Assembly (NCBI GenBank): GCA_037482215.1
Contig: CP148074.1
Location: 4,154,001-4,218,000 of the forward strand
Direction: 5' to 3'
DNA length: 64,000 bases
Source: Pseudomonas mendocina
Lineage (GTDB): Bacteria > Pseudomonadota > Gammaproteobacteria > Pseudomonadales > Pseudomonadaceae
Shown: in pieces, positions 9,338-18,411 of the stretch
Layout: each line of letters opens with the position of its first letter
Numbering within the stretch: position 1 is the first letter of the stretch
The notes under the pieces: model-generated
What the model was told of the DNA's origin: nothing
The model's database searches: none
Seen by the model: only the letters and a program-made list of their open reading frames with translations
Translations under genes and position numbers: made by a program

Positions 9338-9819
9338 ATGCCATCGGCACGCCTTTACCAATTTCCCCATGAGTTCGGTGTACCGGAAGACTTTTTCCTG
9401 CACCGCCGAGTGGTCGAATATGCCGAAGCCCAACACCTGGTAATCGCCGCAACAGATGCCGATGGCTGGGGCACCAGCTATCCCCAGAGGCGGCCGAGGC
9501 TTGGAGAAAGCTACATGCCGCGGCTCTGCGCGCGGGCATTTCACTGTTTATGGTATCGGCGTTTCGCAGCGTGCAGCGCCAGGCTGAAATTATTCGCCGT
9601 AAGCTCGCAGAGGCGCTGCCGCTACAGACCGGAGTGACCTATATCGCCATCGCCATGCAGGCCCATTTGCTCACGCCACAAGTGGTCCTCGTTACCTATG
9701 CTCTTGAGAAGGTCTGCCTTGGAGAGGCAATCCGCTCCCTACGCAGTTCAGTATGGGTCAACAAGCAGGGGCACTGGCAGATGCGCTATCACCAGGGCAC
9801 TCCCTCGTTGAAGCCATAA
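9338..9819 (+). pseudogene. Frameshifted D-alanyl-D-alanine carboxypeptidase-like (M15/VanY) gene remnant
   Basis: An ATG at 9338, preceded by AAGGA, opens a frame reading MPSARLYQFPHEFGVPEDFFLHRR and so on to about 9478. The family sequence then continues in another frame: SPEAAEAWRKLHAAALRAG, then FMVSAFRSVQRQAEIIRRKL, typical of VanY-type M15 peptidases. After about 9620 the expected SEHHTGRAxD zinc motif is missing and an unrelated tail runs to the stop at 9819. So there is one frameshift near 9480 plus loss or replacement of the catalytic half. A sequencing error could explain the first break but not the missing motif. Confidence 0.65.
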
Positions 9820-9848
9820 CAAAACAGCCTGAAGCGGGTGAGATGGCC

Positions 9849-10373
9849 TTACTTGCGCTGCCAAACCTCAAACACATAACCGGGCGTTTCGACATCGGCT
9901 GCATGTTCAATGGCTGACGCGAGATGCCAATCCTGCTCGCTCACTTCCGGGAAATGGGCATCACCATGGGGGCTGAGCAGTATACGGGTCAGGTACAGGC
10001 GATCAGCCTGTGGCAGGCCCAGCTCGTACAACTGAGCGCCACCAATCAGCATCACCTCTTCAGCATCTTCTGCAAGCGCCCACTCTTGGGCGCGCTGGAT
10101 AGCTGCGTCCAGCGTGGTGAAGACTTCTGCACCTTCGAGCTGCAAATCAGCTTGGCGGGTTACCACCAGATTCAACCGACCCGGCAGCGGACGGCCGAGA
10201 GAGTCCCAGGTTTTGCGGCCCATGATGATCGGCTTGCCGAGGGTCAGGGCCTTGAAGTGTTTGAGGTCTGCCGGCAGATGCCAAGGCAACTGATTGTCGC
10301 GGCCAATCACACGGTTTTCGGCGAGGGCAGCGATAAGAGAGAGAGGGAGTGTCTTAGTCATACGGGCTAGCAT
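9849..10373 (-). CDS. folA: Dihydrofolate reductase
   Basis: Reduces dihydrofolate to tetrahydrofolate with NADPH and replenishes the cofactor consumed by thymidylate synthase (thyA, 15.1 kb). Motifs: SLIAALAENRVIGRDNQLPWHLPADL with the catalytic Asp in PADL, IIMGRKTWDSLGRPLPGR (NADPH binding) and EVMLIGGAQLYE. I place the start at ATG 10373 because GGAA lies nine bases upstream. A second ATG at 10361 (MTKTLPLSL) gives the usual family N-terminus but has no visible ribosome-binding site, and a TTG at 10388 is also in frame. Single gene. Confidence 0.95.
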   Translation of the reverse strand: MLARMTKTLPLSLIAALAENRVIGRDNQLPWHLPADLKHFKALTLGKPIIMGRKTWDSLGRPLPGRLNLVVTRQADLQLEGAEVFTTLDAAIQRAQEWALAEDAEEVMLIGGAQLYELGLPQADRLYLTRILLSPHGDAHFPEVSEQDWHLASAIEHAADVETPGYVFEVWQRK

Positions 10374-10445
10374 ATCAGAGGGTTCCAAAGAGCCGCAGCC
10401 TACCTTTCGTTGATCTGGGCATACTCTTGTCGAGTCTCGGTCAAA

Positions 10446-10463
10446 CTGTCACCTTGGCGTCAT
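10446..10463 (+). promoter_or_regulatory. PHO box upstream of glpQ
   Basis: Two half-sites spaced exactly 11 bases apart, CTGTCAC (10446-10452) and GCGTCAT (10457-10463), match the PhoB consensus CTGTCAT-N4-CTGTCAT at 11 of 14 positions. The box is about 50 bases before the glpQ start. PhoB control of glpQ under phosphate starvation is known in pseudomonads, which supports the reading. Confidence 0.65.
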
Positions 10464-10511
10464 TTTATTCAGTCAGCCTGATGGTCAATCATCAAGCAAG
10501 GATTCGCTTCT

Positions 10512-11642
10512 ATGAAATTCGCCCGAACAACTTTGTGCATGCTTATGTTGACCGTCTCGGCTGGCACATTAGCAGACCCTGTAAACAAGGCCGTCCAATG
10601 GGCTAAGCAGCAGCCTGGCATCAGCGACAACCGCAGCCATCAGGCACAAACACCACTTGTTATTGGCCACCGTGGTGCCAGCGGTTATGTACCAGAACAC
10701 ACCTTGGCCTCCTATGCATTGGCCGTCCTGCAAGGGGTGGATTACGTCGAGCCGGACTTGGTCATGAGTAAAGACGGTGTCCTGTTAGCCCGTCACGATA
10801 ACGAGCTGGGCCTAACCACCGACGTGTCCAACCACCCGGAGTTCGCTGACCGCAAGCGCACGAAGAATATCGACGGTAATGAGTTGACCGGCTGGTTCAG
10901 TGAGGACTTCACCCTGGCCGAACTTAAGACCCTGCGTGCCGTTGAACGCATCCCCAACATCCGCCCCGGTAATGCTCGCTTGGACGGTACCTTCGAGATC
11001 CCAACCCTCCAAGAAATCATCAATCTGGTGAAAAGCCTGGAGATCAGCCAGCGCCGCAGTATTGGCCTGTATATAGAAACCAAACACCCAACCCACTTCC
11101 AGCAGTTAGGTCTGGCCATGGAGCGTCCTCTGCTTAAAGTGCTTCGCAAAAATGGTTACGACAACCCTAAAGCGCCGGTGTATATCCAGTCTTTTGAAGT
11201 GAACAACCTGAAGACCCTCAGCACACTGACCAAGATCCCACTGATCCAGTTACTTGAAGCCCAAGGGCAGCCATTTGATCAGCAAGCCACAGGCAGCAAA
11301 CTGACGTATGCGCAGATGGTAACCCCCGCTGGCCTGCGGAACATTGCCCGCTATGCGGCAGGTATCGGGCCTGAAAAAGGCCAGATCATCCCTCGCGACG
11401 CCAACGGCAACCTGACCACACCCACCACACTGGTAGGCGATGCCCACGCGGCACGGCTTAAGGTTCACCCTTACACCTTCCGCGCGGAGAATAACTTCCT
11501 GCCAGCCAACCTGCGCAAAGGCGATAACCCGCAAGAGCGTGGCGATATCAACGCCGAGATTCAGCGCTTTTTGGCTACCGGAATTGATGGACTGTTCATT
11601 GATCAGCCGGATATTGCCGTCAAGCTGCGTGAGGGGCGTTGA
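10512..11642 (+). CDS. glpQ: Periplasmic glycerophosphodiester phosphodiesterase
   Basis: Hydrolyses glycerophosphodiesters to glycerol-3-phosphate and an alcohol, recovering phosphate and carbon from phospholipid head groups. 376 residues with a signal peptide (MKFARTTLCM...SAGTLA, about 21). GDPD-family motifs are clear: VIGHRGASGYVPEHTLASY (catalytic histidine and substrate loop), VEPDLVMSKDGVLLARHD (metal-binding Glu/Asp and second His) and YIETKHP. The end, TGIDGLFIDQPDIAVKLR, is also family-typical. A PHO box lies upstream, so induction in low phosphate is likely. AAGGA before the ATG supports the start. Confidence 0.93.
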   Translation: MKFARTTLCMLMLTVSAGTLADPVNKAVQWAKQQPGISDNRSHQAQTPLVIGHRGASGYVPEHTLASYALAVLQGVDYVEPDLVMSKDGVLLARHDNELGLTTDVSNHPEFADRKRTKNIDGNELTGWFSEDFTLAELKTLRAVERIPNIRPGNARLDGTFEIPTLQEIINLVKSLEISQRRSIGLYIETKHPTHFQQLGLAMERPLLKVLRKNGYDNPKAPVYIQSFEVNNLKTLSTLTKIPLIQLLEAQGQPFDQQATGSKLTYAQMVTPAGLRNIARYAAGIGPEKGQIIPRDANGNLTTPTTLVGDAHAARLKVHPYTFRAENNFLPANLRKGDNPQERGDINAEIQRFLATGIDGLFIDQPDIAVKLREGR

Positions 11643-11653
11643 GCCAGTGAAAA

Positions 11654-11687
11654 GATGAGGGCGACGAGAGTCGTCCTCGTCCTCATC
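11654..11687. terminator. Imperfect hairpin between convergent glpQ and the small exported gene
   Basis: GATGAGGGCGACGA and TCGTCCTCGTCCTCATC fold into an interrupted stem directly after glpQ. It overlaps the stop of the minus-strand gene at 11683. No U tract is present, so its efficiency as a terminator is uncertain. Confidence 0.4.
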
Positions 11688-12015
11688 GACACTCTATGGG
11701 GGCGCCGCCTCGTTTAATCAGCTCCTGCCGGGTGTTCTCACAGTTACGTCGATCCCGTTCGCGCATCGCGTCAATCGCAGGATTACCGGTTGTCTCAATA
11801 GGTTTCTCATCTTCAAACTTAAACTGCACCAGCGGAGAATCGGGCTCAAGTTGGAAGTGAACCCCATCCTGCGCTGGCCCCTCCTGTGACAGAGGCAGCT
11901 CATCGGCCTGAACGCCAAAACGCTGCAGTAATGAGCCTTCTTCAGGCAAGCCATCAGCAAACGCTAAAGTGCAACCGAGCAACAGCCCTAACGGAAACAC
12001 TTGTAATATTCTCAT
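11683..12015 (-). CDS. Small exported hypothetical protein
   Basis: 110 residues starting MRILQVFPLGLLLGCTLAFA, a signal peptide with a cysteine at 15 that does not make a good lipobox. The mature part is acidic (about residues 24-75) and ends in a charged helix, AIDAMRERDRRNCENTRQEL, with two cysteines (NCENT and IECR) that could form a disulfide. I do not recognise a domain. Convergent with glpQ and separated from the DUF2868 gene by a divergent gap. Confidence 0.7.
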   Translation of the reverse strand: MRILQVFPLGLLLGCTLAFADGLPEEGSLLQRFGVQADELPLSQEGPAQDGVHFQLEPDSPLVQFKFEDEKPIETTGNPAIDAMRERDRRNCENTRQELIKRGGAPIECR

Positions 12016-12184
12016 CGATACCTCCCTTCTGTTATCAGCACCGAACCTCTCCCTCAGGGTGCCGTCGAAACCTCATGCCTTAACACCACCGAGTCAACTC
12101 AGCATGAGCTCTCAGTGAAGTTTTGCTATGTTTGCGGCAGGTCAGACAGTCCGCCCTGTCAGAAATTCAAGCTCAGGAGGTCAT

Positions 12185-13567
12185 TTGAGCCACCGCCCCT
12201 TCTCCGGTCTGAACGCCCTCTGGCTCAGTGAAACCATTCGCCTGCGTGAAGAGCACGCAGGTCTGCTGGAGGACAGTGAAGCCAACCGACGCGCCCAAGC
12301 GCAGGGCGGCAACCTCAGCCAACGGATTCAGACCCGCGCCCTGTTTTTGGCCGAGCGCGATGGACAAAGCCAGGGCCTGGCACACTGGCTACAAGGCGCC
12401 CGCCTGGCCGGGGTGTTGCTGCTTGTCTTGGCGGTGATCGCTGGCAGCGGCCTTGCAGTTGCCGCGCTAGGTGACGGCCAGCGCCCGGTTAACGTGTTCT
12501 GGGCGCTCGGCAGCTTACTCGGCCTAAACTGGCTCATGCTGCTGTTGTGGCTACTGGGACTTTTGGTGCGGGACAGCACAGGCGCTCTCGGCCGCCTGTG
12601 GCTCTGGCTGAGCGAAAAACTTGCCCGCGATGCCCAAGCAGCACAACTGGCCCCAGCGCTGATGCTGCTCCTGCAACGGCAACGACTCACCCGCTGGGGC
12701 GTCGGCTTACTGACGCACGGTTTCTGGCTGGCAACCTCGCTGTCTGCACTGATCACGTTACTGATTCTGCTGGCCACCCGACGCTATGGTTTTGTCTGGG
12801 AAAGCACTCTGCTCAGCAGCGAAACCTTTATCACCCTGACCCAAACCATCGGCCAATTACCGGCCCTGCTTGGTTTTACCCTGCCAGACGCCGAATTAAT
12901 CCGCGCCAGTGGCGATAATCCACTGGCCAACGAGGGCGCCCGGCAAATCTGGGCGCACTGGCTGGTCGGTGTACTCATCATCTATGGCCTACTCCCCCGC
13001 CTGCTACTCAGCCTGCTGTGCCTATGGCGCTGGTCGCGGGGCACCGCGAAGTTGGAACTGGACCTCAGCCAACCCGGTTACAGCCTCTTACGTGAGCGCC
13101 TGCAACCGAGCAGCGAGCGTCTAGGAGTATGCGACGCAGACCCCGGCCAGTTGTACCAACCTCAAGCCGGGCAGACAGGGCTGAACAGTGACGGCGCGGT
13201 ACTGGTCGCCATCGAACTGGACCCGCAACGCCCATGGCCTCCAGCGCTGCCACAAGGCATTAGCGATGCGGGCGTGATAGACACCCGCGAACAACGTCGC
13301 CAGTTACTGGAGCAGCTCAGCCGCTTCCCGGCACAACGCCTGCTGATCACCTGTGACCCACGCCGCTCGCCGGATCGCGGCAGCCTCGCCCTGATCGGAG
13401 AACTGGCCCGCAACGCCGCAGCTACCCGAGTCTGGCTGCTGCAACCACCGCCAGGGGAAGCCCTCGACAGCCAGCGCCTGGGTGACTGGCATCAGGCACT
13501 GGATCAGCTCGGTTTGCGCCATAGTGACAGCGCACCGCTCACCTGGTTGGAGTCCGGCCATGACTGA
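12185..13567 (+). CDS. DUF2868 membrane protein
   Basis: 460 residues from a TTG start chosen because AGGAGG ends four bases before it and the protein then begins at the conserved LNALWLSETIRLREEHAG segment. An ATG at 12128 in the same frame gives a longer, atypical N-terminus. About four to five membrane helices lie between residues 75 and 300, followed by a soluble domain with IELDPQRPWP and LLITCDPRRSPDRG. It overlaps the next gene by eight bases. This DUF2868-DUF3482 pair is conserved in proteobacteria; its job is unknown, and partnership with the GTPase is inferred from the constant pairing. Confidence 0.82.
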   Translation: MSHRPFSGLNALWLSETIRLREEHAGLLEDSEANRRAQAQGGNLSQRIQTRALFLAERDGQSQGLAHWLQGARLAGVLLLVLAVIAGSGLAVAALGDGQRPVNVFWALGSLLGLNWLMLLLWLLGLLVRDSTGALGRLWLWLSEKLARDAQAAQLAPALMLLLQRQRLTRWGVGLLTHGFWLATSLSALITLLILLATRRYGFVWESTLLSSETFITLTQTIGQLPALLGFTLPDAELIRASGDNPLANEGARQIWAHWLVGVLIIYGLLPRLLLSLLCLWRWSRGTAKLELDLSQPGYSLLRERLQPSSERLGVCDADPGQLYQPQAGQTGLNSDGAVLVAIELDPQRPWPPALPQGISDAGVIDTREQRRQLLEQLSRFPAQRLLITCDPRRSPDRGSLALIGELARNAAATRVWLLQPPPGEALDSQRLGDWHQALDQLGLRHSDSAPLTWLESGHD

Positions 13568-14933
13568 AGCCCTGAAACTGGCCGTGGTCGGCCACACCAA
13601 CGTCGGCAAAACCTCACTGCTGCGCACCCTGACTCGGGATGTCGGCTTCGGCGAAGTGTCCCATCGCCCCAGCACTACCCGCCATGTGGAGGGCGCTCGC
13701 TTATCGGTCGAAGGCCAAGCGCTTCTGGAGCTGTACGACACACCCGGCCTTGAGGACGCCATCGCCCTGCTCGACTATCTGGAACAACTGGATCGCCCCG
13801 GAGAACGCCTGGATGGCCCAGCGCGGCTGGAGCGTTTCTTAGCTGGCAGCGAAGCGCGGCAGCGTTTTGAGCAGGAAGCGAAAGTGCTGCGCCAGCTGCT
13901 GACTTCCGACGCCGGTCTATACGTGATTGATGCACGGGAGCCGGTGCTGGCTAAGTACCGAGACGAGTTGGCCGTATTGGCTATGTGTGGCCGTCCGCTA
14001 TTGCCCGTGCTGAACTTTGTCAGCGGCCACCAGCACCGTGAGCAAGAATGGCGTGAAGCCCTGGCCCGACTCGGCCTGCATGCACTGGTCGGCTTCGACA
14101 GCGTGGCACCGCCCATGGATGGTGAGCGACGACTCTACGACAGCCTCGCCCTGCTCTTGGAAAAGGCCCGGCCACAGCTGCAACGACTGATCGACGATCA
14201 CCAGGCTCAGCGGCAGATGCGCCGCGACAGTGGCGCCCGCCTGATTGCTGAGCTGCTAATGGACGTGGCTGCCTTCCGCCGCAGCGTGAGCACAGACGAC
14301 TCACAGGAGCGCAGCGCAATCAGCGAGTTGCACCAAAGCATTCGCAAGCGTGAACAACACTGCGTCGAAGCCCTGCTGCGCCTCTACGCCTTCCGCCGCG
14401 ACGACGCCAAAGCCGGTGAACTACCCCTGCTGGATGGGCGCTGGGGCGATGACCTGTTCAACCCCGAAACCCTCAAGCAACTCGGTATCAAAGTGGGCGG
14501 CGGCATGGCCGCAGGGGCGGCCACCGGTGTCGGTATCGACTTGCTTGTGGGGGGCGTCACCCTGGGTGCAGCCGCAGCGCTGGGGGCCATCATCGGCGGC
14601 AGTGCGCAAACCCTGCGCAACTACGGATCACGCTTGAAAGGCAAACTCAAAGGCCAGCGTGAGCTGACCGTAGACGATGCTGTGCTACGCCTGTTGGCCG
14701 TGCGCCAACAGCAGTTGCTACAAGCCCTGGAGGCTCGGGGTCATGCGGCCTACGAGACGATCAAGGTGGACATGCCGCAGGAGCAAAACTGGCGCGAAGG
14801 TAAACTGCCAGACGCCCTCAACAAAGCCCGCGCCCACCCCGAGTGGTCATCCCTCAACCCCGGCTCTCAGCTGCAAAACAGCGAGCGCCAGGTGCTGCTG
14901 GAGCAACTCAGCGTAACCCTGACAACCGAATAG
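13560..14933 (+). CDS. DUF3482-type GTPase
   Basis: 457 residues from the ATG that overlaps the preceding stop, which puts the G domain at the very N-terminus. G1 P-loop GHTNVGKTSLL (about 11-21), G3 region ELYDTPGLEDA, then a GTP-base region near PVLNFVSG. The middle is charged and helical. About 310-360 is a glycine/alanine-rich hydrophobic hairpin (KVGGGMAAGAATGVGIDLL; GGVTLGAAAALGAIIGGSAQ), as in GTPases that touch membranes. Encoded with the DUF2868 membrane protein, so a membrane-associated GTPase complex is plausible. Exact process unknown. Confidence 0.82.
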   Translation: MTEALKLAVVGHTNVGKTSLLRTLTRDVGFGEVSHRPSTTRHVEGARLSVEGQALLELYDTPGLEDAIALLDYLEQLDRPGERLDGPARLERFLAGSEARQRFEQEAKVLRQLLTSDAGLYVIDAREPVLAKYRDELAVLAMCGRPLLPVLNFVSGHQHREQEWREALARLGLHALVGFDSVAPPMDGERRLYDSLALLLEKARPQLQRLIDDHQAQRQMRRDSGARLIAELLMDVAAFRRSVSTDDSQERSAISELHQSIRKREQHCVEALLRLYAFRRDDAKAGELPLLDGRWGDDLFNPETLKQLGIKVGGGMAAGAATGVGIDLLVGGVTLGAAAALGAIIGGSAQTLRNYGSRLKGKLKGQRELTVDDAVLRLLAVRQQQLLQALEARGHAAYETIKVDMPQEQNWREGKLPDALNKARAHPEWSSLNPGSQLQNSERQVLLEQLSVTLTTE

Positions 14934-14937
14934 CCCG

Positions 14938-14999
14938 TAGGAGCGGCTTCAGCCGCGAAAACCTGCAACGCCATGATTCGCGACTAAAGTCGCCCCTAC
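14938..14999. repeat. REP-like inverted pair
   Basis: GTAGGAGCGGCTTCAGCCGCGAA (14938-14960) and TTCGCGACTAAAGTCGCCCCTAC (14977-14999) are degenerate copies of the Pseudomonas REP palindrome in opposite orientation, directly after the DUF3482 gene. Related copies occur at 40912, 55009 and 63502. Confidence 0.7.
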
Positions 15000-15033
15000 A
15001 CCCGGTAACAACCGAACATCCCGCCACACAAAC

Positions 15034-15069
15034 AAAAAGGGCGGAACCGCTTAGCGATTCCGCCCTTTT
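15034..15069. terminator. Bidirectional terminator between the DUF3482 gene and thyA
   Basis: AAAAGGGCGGAA pairs with TTCCGCCCTTTT around CCGCTTAGCGA. A and T tracts on both sides make it work for both convergent transcripts. Confidence 0.85.
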
Positions 15070-15084
15070 CAATTCCAGCGAAAA

Positions 15085-15879
15085 TCAGACTGCCACAGGC
15101 GCGGCAATGTGCGGATGGGCCTCGTAGCCCACCAGCTCGAAGTCCTCAAAGCGGAAGTCCAGCAGCTCTTTGACGTCTGGGTTCAGCTTCATGGTCGGCA
15201 ACGGCAGCGGCTCGCGGCTCAATTGCAGGTCAGCCTGCTCGATATGGTTGGCGTACAGGTGGCAGTCTCCACCGGTCCAGATGAAATCGCCCGGTTGCAG
15301 ACCACACACCTGCGCCACCATTAGAGTCAGCAATGCGTAACTGGCAATATTGAACGGCACGCCAAGGAAGATATCCGCGGAGCGCTGGTACAGCTGGCAG
15401 CTCAGCTTGCCGTCCGCCACATAAAACTGGAACAGAGCATGGCATGGCGGCAGCGCCATCTGGTCGACCAGCGCCGGGTTCCACGCAGAGACAATCAGGC
15501 GACGTGAATCGGGGTTGGTCTTGATCATGTGGATCAGTTTGCTGATCTGATCGATCGACTCACCATTCGGTGCAGGCCAGCTGCGCCACTGATAGCCATA
15601 GACCGGGCCCAGATCACCGTTCTCATCAGCCCATTCGTCCCAGATGCGGACGCCGTTTTCCTTCAGGTATTTGATGTTGGTATCGCCCTTCAGGAACCAC
15701 AGCAGCTCATGAATGATGGACTTCAGGTGGCACTTCTTGGTAGTCACCAGCGGAAAACCATCCGCCAGGTTGAAACGCATCTGATGGGCAAACACGCTGT
15801 AAGTGCCAGTACCTGTGCGATCGCTCTTGAATGTGCCGGTATCACGCACCAGGCGCATCAAGTCGAGATACTGTTTCAT
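15085..15879 (-). CDS. thyA: Thymidylate synthase
   Basis: Methylates dUMP to dTMP with methylene-tetrahydrofolate, giving dihydrofolate for FolA. The start [20 protein letters not shown] gives 264 residues, the same as E. coli ThyA. Upstream codons in the open frame belong to lgt. Catalytic cysteine in [13 protein letters not shown], arginine in SDRTGTGT, and the dUMP-binding [20 protein letters not shown] region are present. The ATG shares its A with the lgt stop (TAATG, 15877-15881), so it is translationally coupled as the last gene of the yfcA-like/lgt/thyA operon. Confidence 0.97.
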   Translation of the reverse strand: MKQYLDLMRLVRDTGTFKSDRTGTGTYSVFAHQMRFNLADGFPLVTTKKCHLKSIIHELLWFLKGDTNIKYLKENGVRIWDEWADENGDLGPVYGYQWRSWPAPNGESIDQISKLIHMIKTNPDSRRLIVSAWNPALVDQMALPPCHALFQFYVADGKLSCQLYQRSADIFLGVPFNIASYALLTLMVAQVCGLQPGDFIWTGGDCHLYANHIEQADLQLSREPLPLPTMKLNPDVKELLDFRFEDFELVGYEAHPHIAAPVAV

Positions 15880-16679
15880 TACGCGACTCCTTGGGCGTAA
15901 GCATTTTTGCGATAGGCGTACATAATCAGGCCGATGCCGCCGACGATCATTGGCAAGCACAGCACCTGCCCCATGGTCAGCCAGTTGAAGGCCAAGTAAC
16001 CAAGCTGAGCGTCCGGTACCCGGACAAACTCAACGATAAAACGGAAGACGCCATAGCACAGGGCAAACACACCGGATACCGCCATGGTCGGACGAGACTT
16101 ACGCGAGTAGATCCAGAGGATCAGGAACAGCGCGACGCCTTCCAGTGCGAACTGGTACAGCTGCGAGGGATGTCGCGCCAGCGGCCCGCCAGTGGGGAAT
16201 ACCATGGCCCAAGGCACATCACTGACCTTGCCCCACAACTCGCCATTGATAAAGTTTCCGATGCGCCCTGCACCCAGACCAATCGGCACCAAAGGGGCGA
16301 TAAAGTCCATCAATTCGAAGAAGCCCTTGTTGTTGCGCTTAGCAAACAACCAGGACGCCAGCAGCACACCGATCAAGCCGCCGTGAAACGACATGCCGCC
16401 TTCCCAGATGCGGAAGACCTTAGCAGGCTCGGCAATATACGCCGCCAAATCGTAGAACAGCACATAGCCTAAACGGCCACCCAGAATCACCCCCAAGGCA
16501 ACCCAGAAAACCAGATCGGACAGTTTTTCCTTATTCCAGGTCGGGTCAAAGCGAGCCAGTCGGCGAGACGCCAGCAACCAGGCTCCGCCGATACCAACTA
16601 GGTACATCAGGCCGTACCAGTGAATTTGCAGAGGCCCCAGCGATACCGCTACGGGGTCGATCTGTGGATAAGGCAGCAT
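15879..16679 (-). CDS. lgt: Prolipoprotein diacylglyceryl transferase
   Basis: Inner-membrane enzyme that transfers diacylglycerol from phosphatidylglycerol to the lipobox cysteine of prolipoproteins, the first step of lipoprotein maturation. 266 residues with about seven membrane helices. Family motifs: [11 protein letters not shown] near the N-terminus, [10 protein letters not shown] with the essential histidine, and the Lgt signature [13 protein letters not shown]. Overlaps thyA by one base and sits nine bases after the TauE-like gene, so one operon of three genes is likely. Confidence 0.97.
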   Translation of the reverse strand: MLPYPQIDPVAVSLGPLQIHWYGLMYLVGIGGAWLLASRRLARFDPTWNKEKLSDLVFWVALGVILGGRLGYVLFYDLAAYIAEPAKVFRIWEGGMSFHGGLIGVLLASWLFAKRNNKGFFELMDFIAPLVPIGLGAGRIGNFINGELWGKVSDVPWAMVFPTGGPLARHPSQLYQFALEGVALFLILWIYSRKSRPTMAVSGVFALCYGVFRFIVEFVRVPDAQLGYLAFNWLTMGQVLCLPMIVGGIGLIMYAYRKNAYAQGVA

Positions 16680-16688
16680 TTCAATTCC

Positions 16689-17471
16689 TCAAATCAGGAA
16701 GCTCAGGCCCACGCTGAACAGGAGCAACGCAAACAAACGCTTGAGCAAGCGCGGCGACAACTTGTGCGCCAGACGTGCACCAAAGCGCGCAAAAAACATA
16801 CTGGGGATAGCAATGCCGACCAGAGCAGGCAAATACACAAAGCCCAGACTCCACTCCGGCAACTCAGCTCTACCCCAGCCCAGCCAGACAAAACTCAGCG
16901 CACTGGCAATCGCAATGGGTAGGCCGCAGGCGGCGGAGGTTGCAACGGCCTTCTGCATGGGCACGCTGCGCCAGCTAAGGAAAGGCACGGTTAACGAACC
17001 ACCCCCGATACCGAAAATGGCGGATGCCCAACCGATTACCCCACCTGCCGCAATTAATCCCGGCTTGCCTGGGACATCACGAGTGGCTTTGGGTTTCAGC
17101 TCCAGCGCCATCTGTATGGCAATAATGATGGCGAAGACACCAATAATCTTCTGCAACATCGGCCCTTTGATCGCCGCAGCGGTGGCCGCACCGACACCTG
17201 CACCCAGCAAAATCCCGATGGTCATCCAGACGAAAACCGGCCAGAGAACCGCACCTTTGCGATGGTGCTCAAGTACAGAGTTGATCGACGTAAAGATGAT
17301 AGTGGCCAACGACGTGCCCACTGCTAGGTGAGTCAGCACCTCTGTAGGGACACCCTGGGCGGTAAAACTCAGAACCAGTACAGGAACGATGATGATACCG
17401 CCGCCCACACCAAACAATCCGGCCAGAGTCCCTGCAGCAGCCCCCAGCAGTAAATACATCAACAGTTCCAT
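16689..17471 (-). CDS. TauE/SafE-family membrane permease (YfcA-like)
   Basis: 260 residues from the ATG at 17471 (MELLMYLLLGAAAGTLAGLF), chosen because a GGGGGTGG ribosome-binding stretch precedes it. Upstream in-frame codons add a hydrophilic tail atypical of the family. Eight or so helices and two GxGGGxxxVP repeats (FGVGGGIIIVPVLVLSF and FGIGGGSLTVPFLSWRS) are the hallmark of TauE/SafE sulfite, sulfonate or anion exporters. The substrate cannot be read from the sequence. First gene of an operon with lgt and thyA. Confidence 0.85.
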   Translation of the reverse strand: MELLMYLLLGAAAGTLAGLFGVGGGIIIVPVLVLSFTAQGVPTEVLTHLAVGTSLATIIFTSINSVLEHHRKGAVLWPVFVWMTIGILLGAGVGAATAAAIKGPMLQKIIGVFAIIIAIQMALELKPKATRDVPGKPGLIAAGGVIGWASAIFGIGGGSLTVPFLSWRSVPMQKAVATSAACGLPIAIASALSFVWLGWGRAELPEWSLGFVYLPALVGIAIPSMFFARFGARLAHKLSPRLLKRLFALLLFSVGLSFLI

Positions 17472-17639
17472 AACCACCCCCACATGTGATGCGGCATGGT
17501 AACGGATCGCCCCCGCGCGCTCCACTTCCAGCAGATGTACGACCCACCTTGTATGACGTAAAGGCGTGCACTTCGGTGCTCAGATCATGCATGCTCTAGA
17601 CCCTGAGTGCCGTATTAAGCCCAAGTGAGCAGATAACTG

Positions 17640-18398
17640 ATGTGCCTGATTGTTTTCGCCTGGCAGCCCGGGCATTCGCAGCCGCTGATCCTCGCCGCTA
17701 ACCGTGATGAATTTTTCCCCCGCCCCTGCTTAGCCGCCGCCCCATGGCCTGATGCGCCGGGCATCATCGCGGGCCGCGACCTTCAAGCAGGCGGTACTTG
17801 GCTGGGCCTTGGTCCTGAGGGGCGCTTCGCGGCCCTGACGAATATCCGCGACCTCAGCTTGCCCCAAGGGGAACGATCCAGAGGCGACTTACCTGTCGAG
17901 TTTCTCAGGGGCTCGCACACACCAGAGCAGTATCTGCACGAAGTAGCTGAACAGCATCAACTGTACGGTGGCTTCAACCTGCTGGTAGGCGACCAAAATG
18001 AGCTTTGGCACTTTAACTCCAAAAGCGCCGTGATCAACCGCCTAAAAGCGGGTGTTTATGGTGTTTCTAACGCGGATTTGAACACTCCTTGGCCAAAACT
18101 TGAACGCGCCAAACGGGCCCTCAAAAACGCTCTGCCAACGTCAGACCCAATCGCACTTTTCAACCTGCTGAACGACTCACAGCGCGCCGCCGATGAGGAA
18201 CTGCCTCAGACTGGCATTAGTCTGGAAATGGAGCGCATGCTGTCCAGCGTGTTTATCGCCAGCACCGGCTATGGCACCCGAGCCAGCACGGTGCTTACGG
18301 CCCACGCCGACGGCAGCCGAATTATGCACGAGCGCAGCTATGGGCCGGATGGAGTGTTCCTGGGAGAAGTGCGGATTGAGTACCCGCTACAGGGCTGA
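17640..18398 (+). CDS. NRDE-family (TANGO2-like) protein
   Basis: 252 residues beginning MCLIVFAWQPG, with Cys2 positioned as an N-terminal-nucleophile residue, followed by the family signature ANRDEFFPRP (about 21-30). Other conserved stretches: GRDLQAGGTWLGL, RFAALTNIRD, YGGFNLLVGD and the C-terminal STVLTAHADGS. The eukaryotic member TANGO2 has been linked to lipid or haem handling; the bacterial role is unsettled. Its stop lies in a palindrome shared with the convergent ptsP gene. Confidence 0.85.
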   Translation: MCLIVFAWQPGHSQPLILAANRDEFFPRPCLAAAPWPDAPGIIAGRDLQAGGTWLGLGPEGRFAALTNIRDLSLPQGERSRGDLPVEFLRGSHTPEQYLHEVAEQHQLYGGFNLLVGDQNELWHFNSKSAVINRLKAGVYGVSNADLNTPWPKLERAKRALKNALPTSDPIALFNLLNDSQRAADEELPQTGISLEMERMLSSVFIASTGYGTRASTVLTAHADGSRIMHERSYGPDGVFLGEVRIEYPLQG

Positions 18399-18411
18399 TT
18401 CGATCAGCCCT
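18391..18411. terminator. Palindrome carrying both stop codons of NRDE gene and ptsP
   Basis: AGGGCTGA (18391-18398) and TCAGCCCT (18404-18411) are perfect inverted arms with a five-base loop. The TGA stop of each convergent gene lies at the base of one arm, so each mRNA ends its coding part inside the hairpin. U tracts are absent. Confidence 0.55.

Noticed and set aside
9550..9819. Independent 89-residue gene
   Set aside because: Its first half continues the M15 peptidase family sequence from the preceding frame, so it is better read as part of a frameshifted pseudogene.
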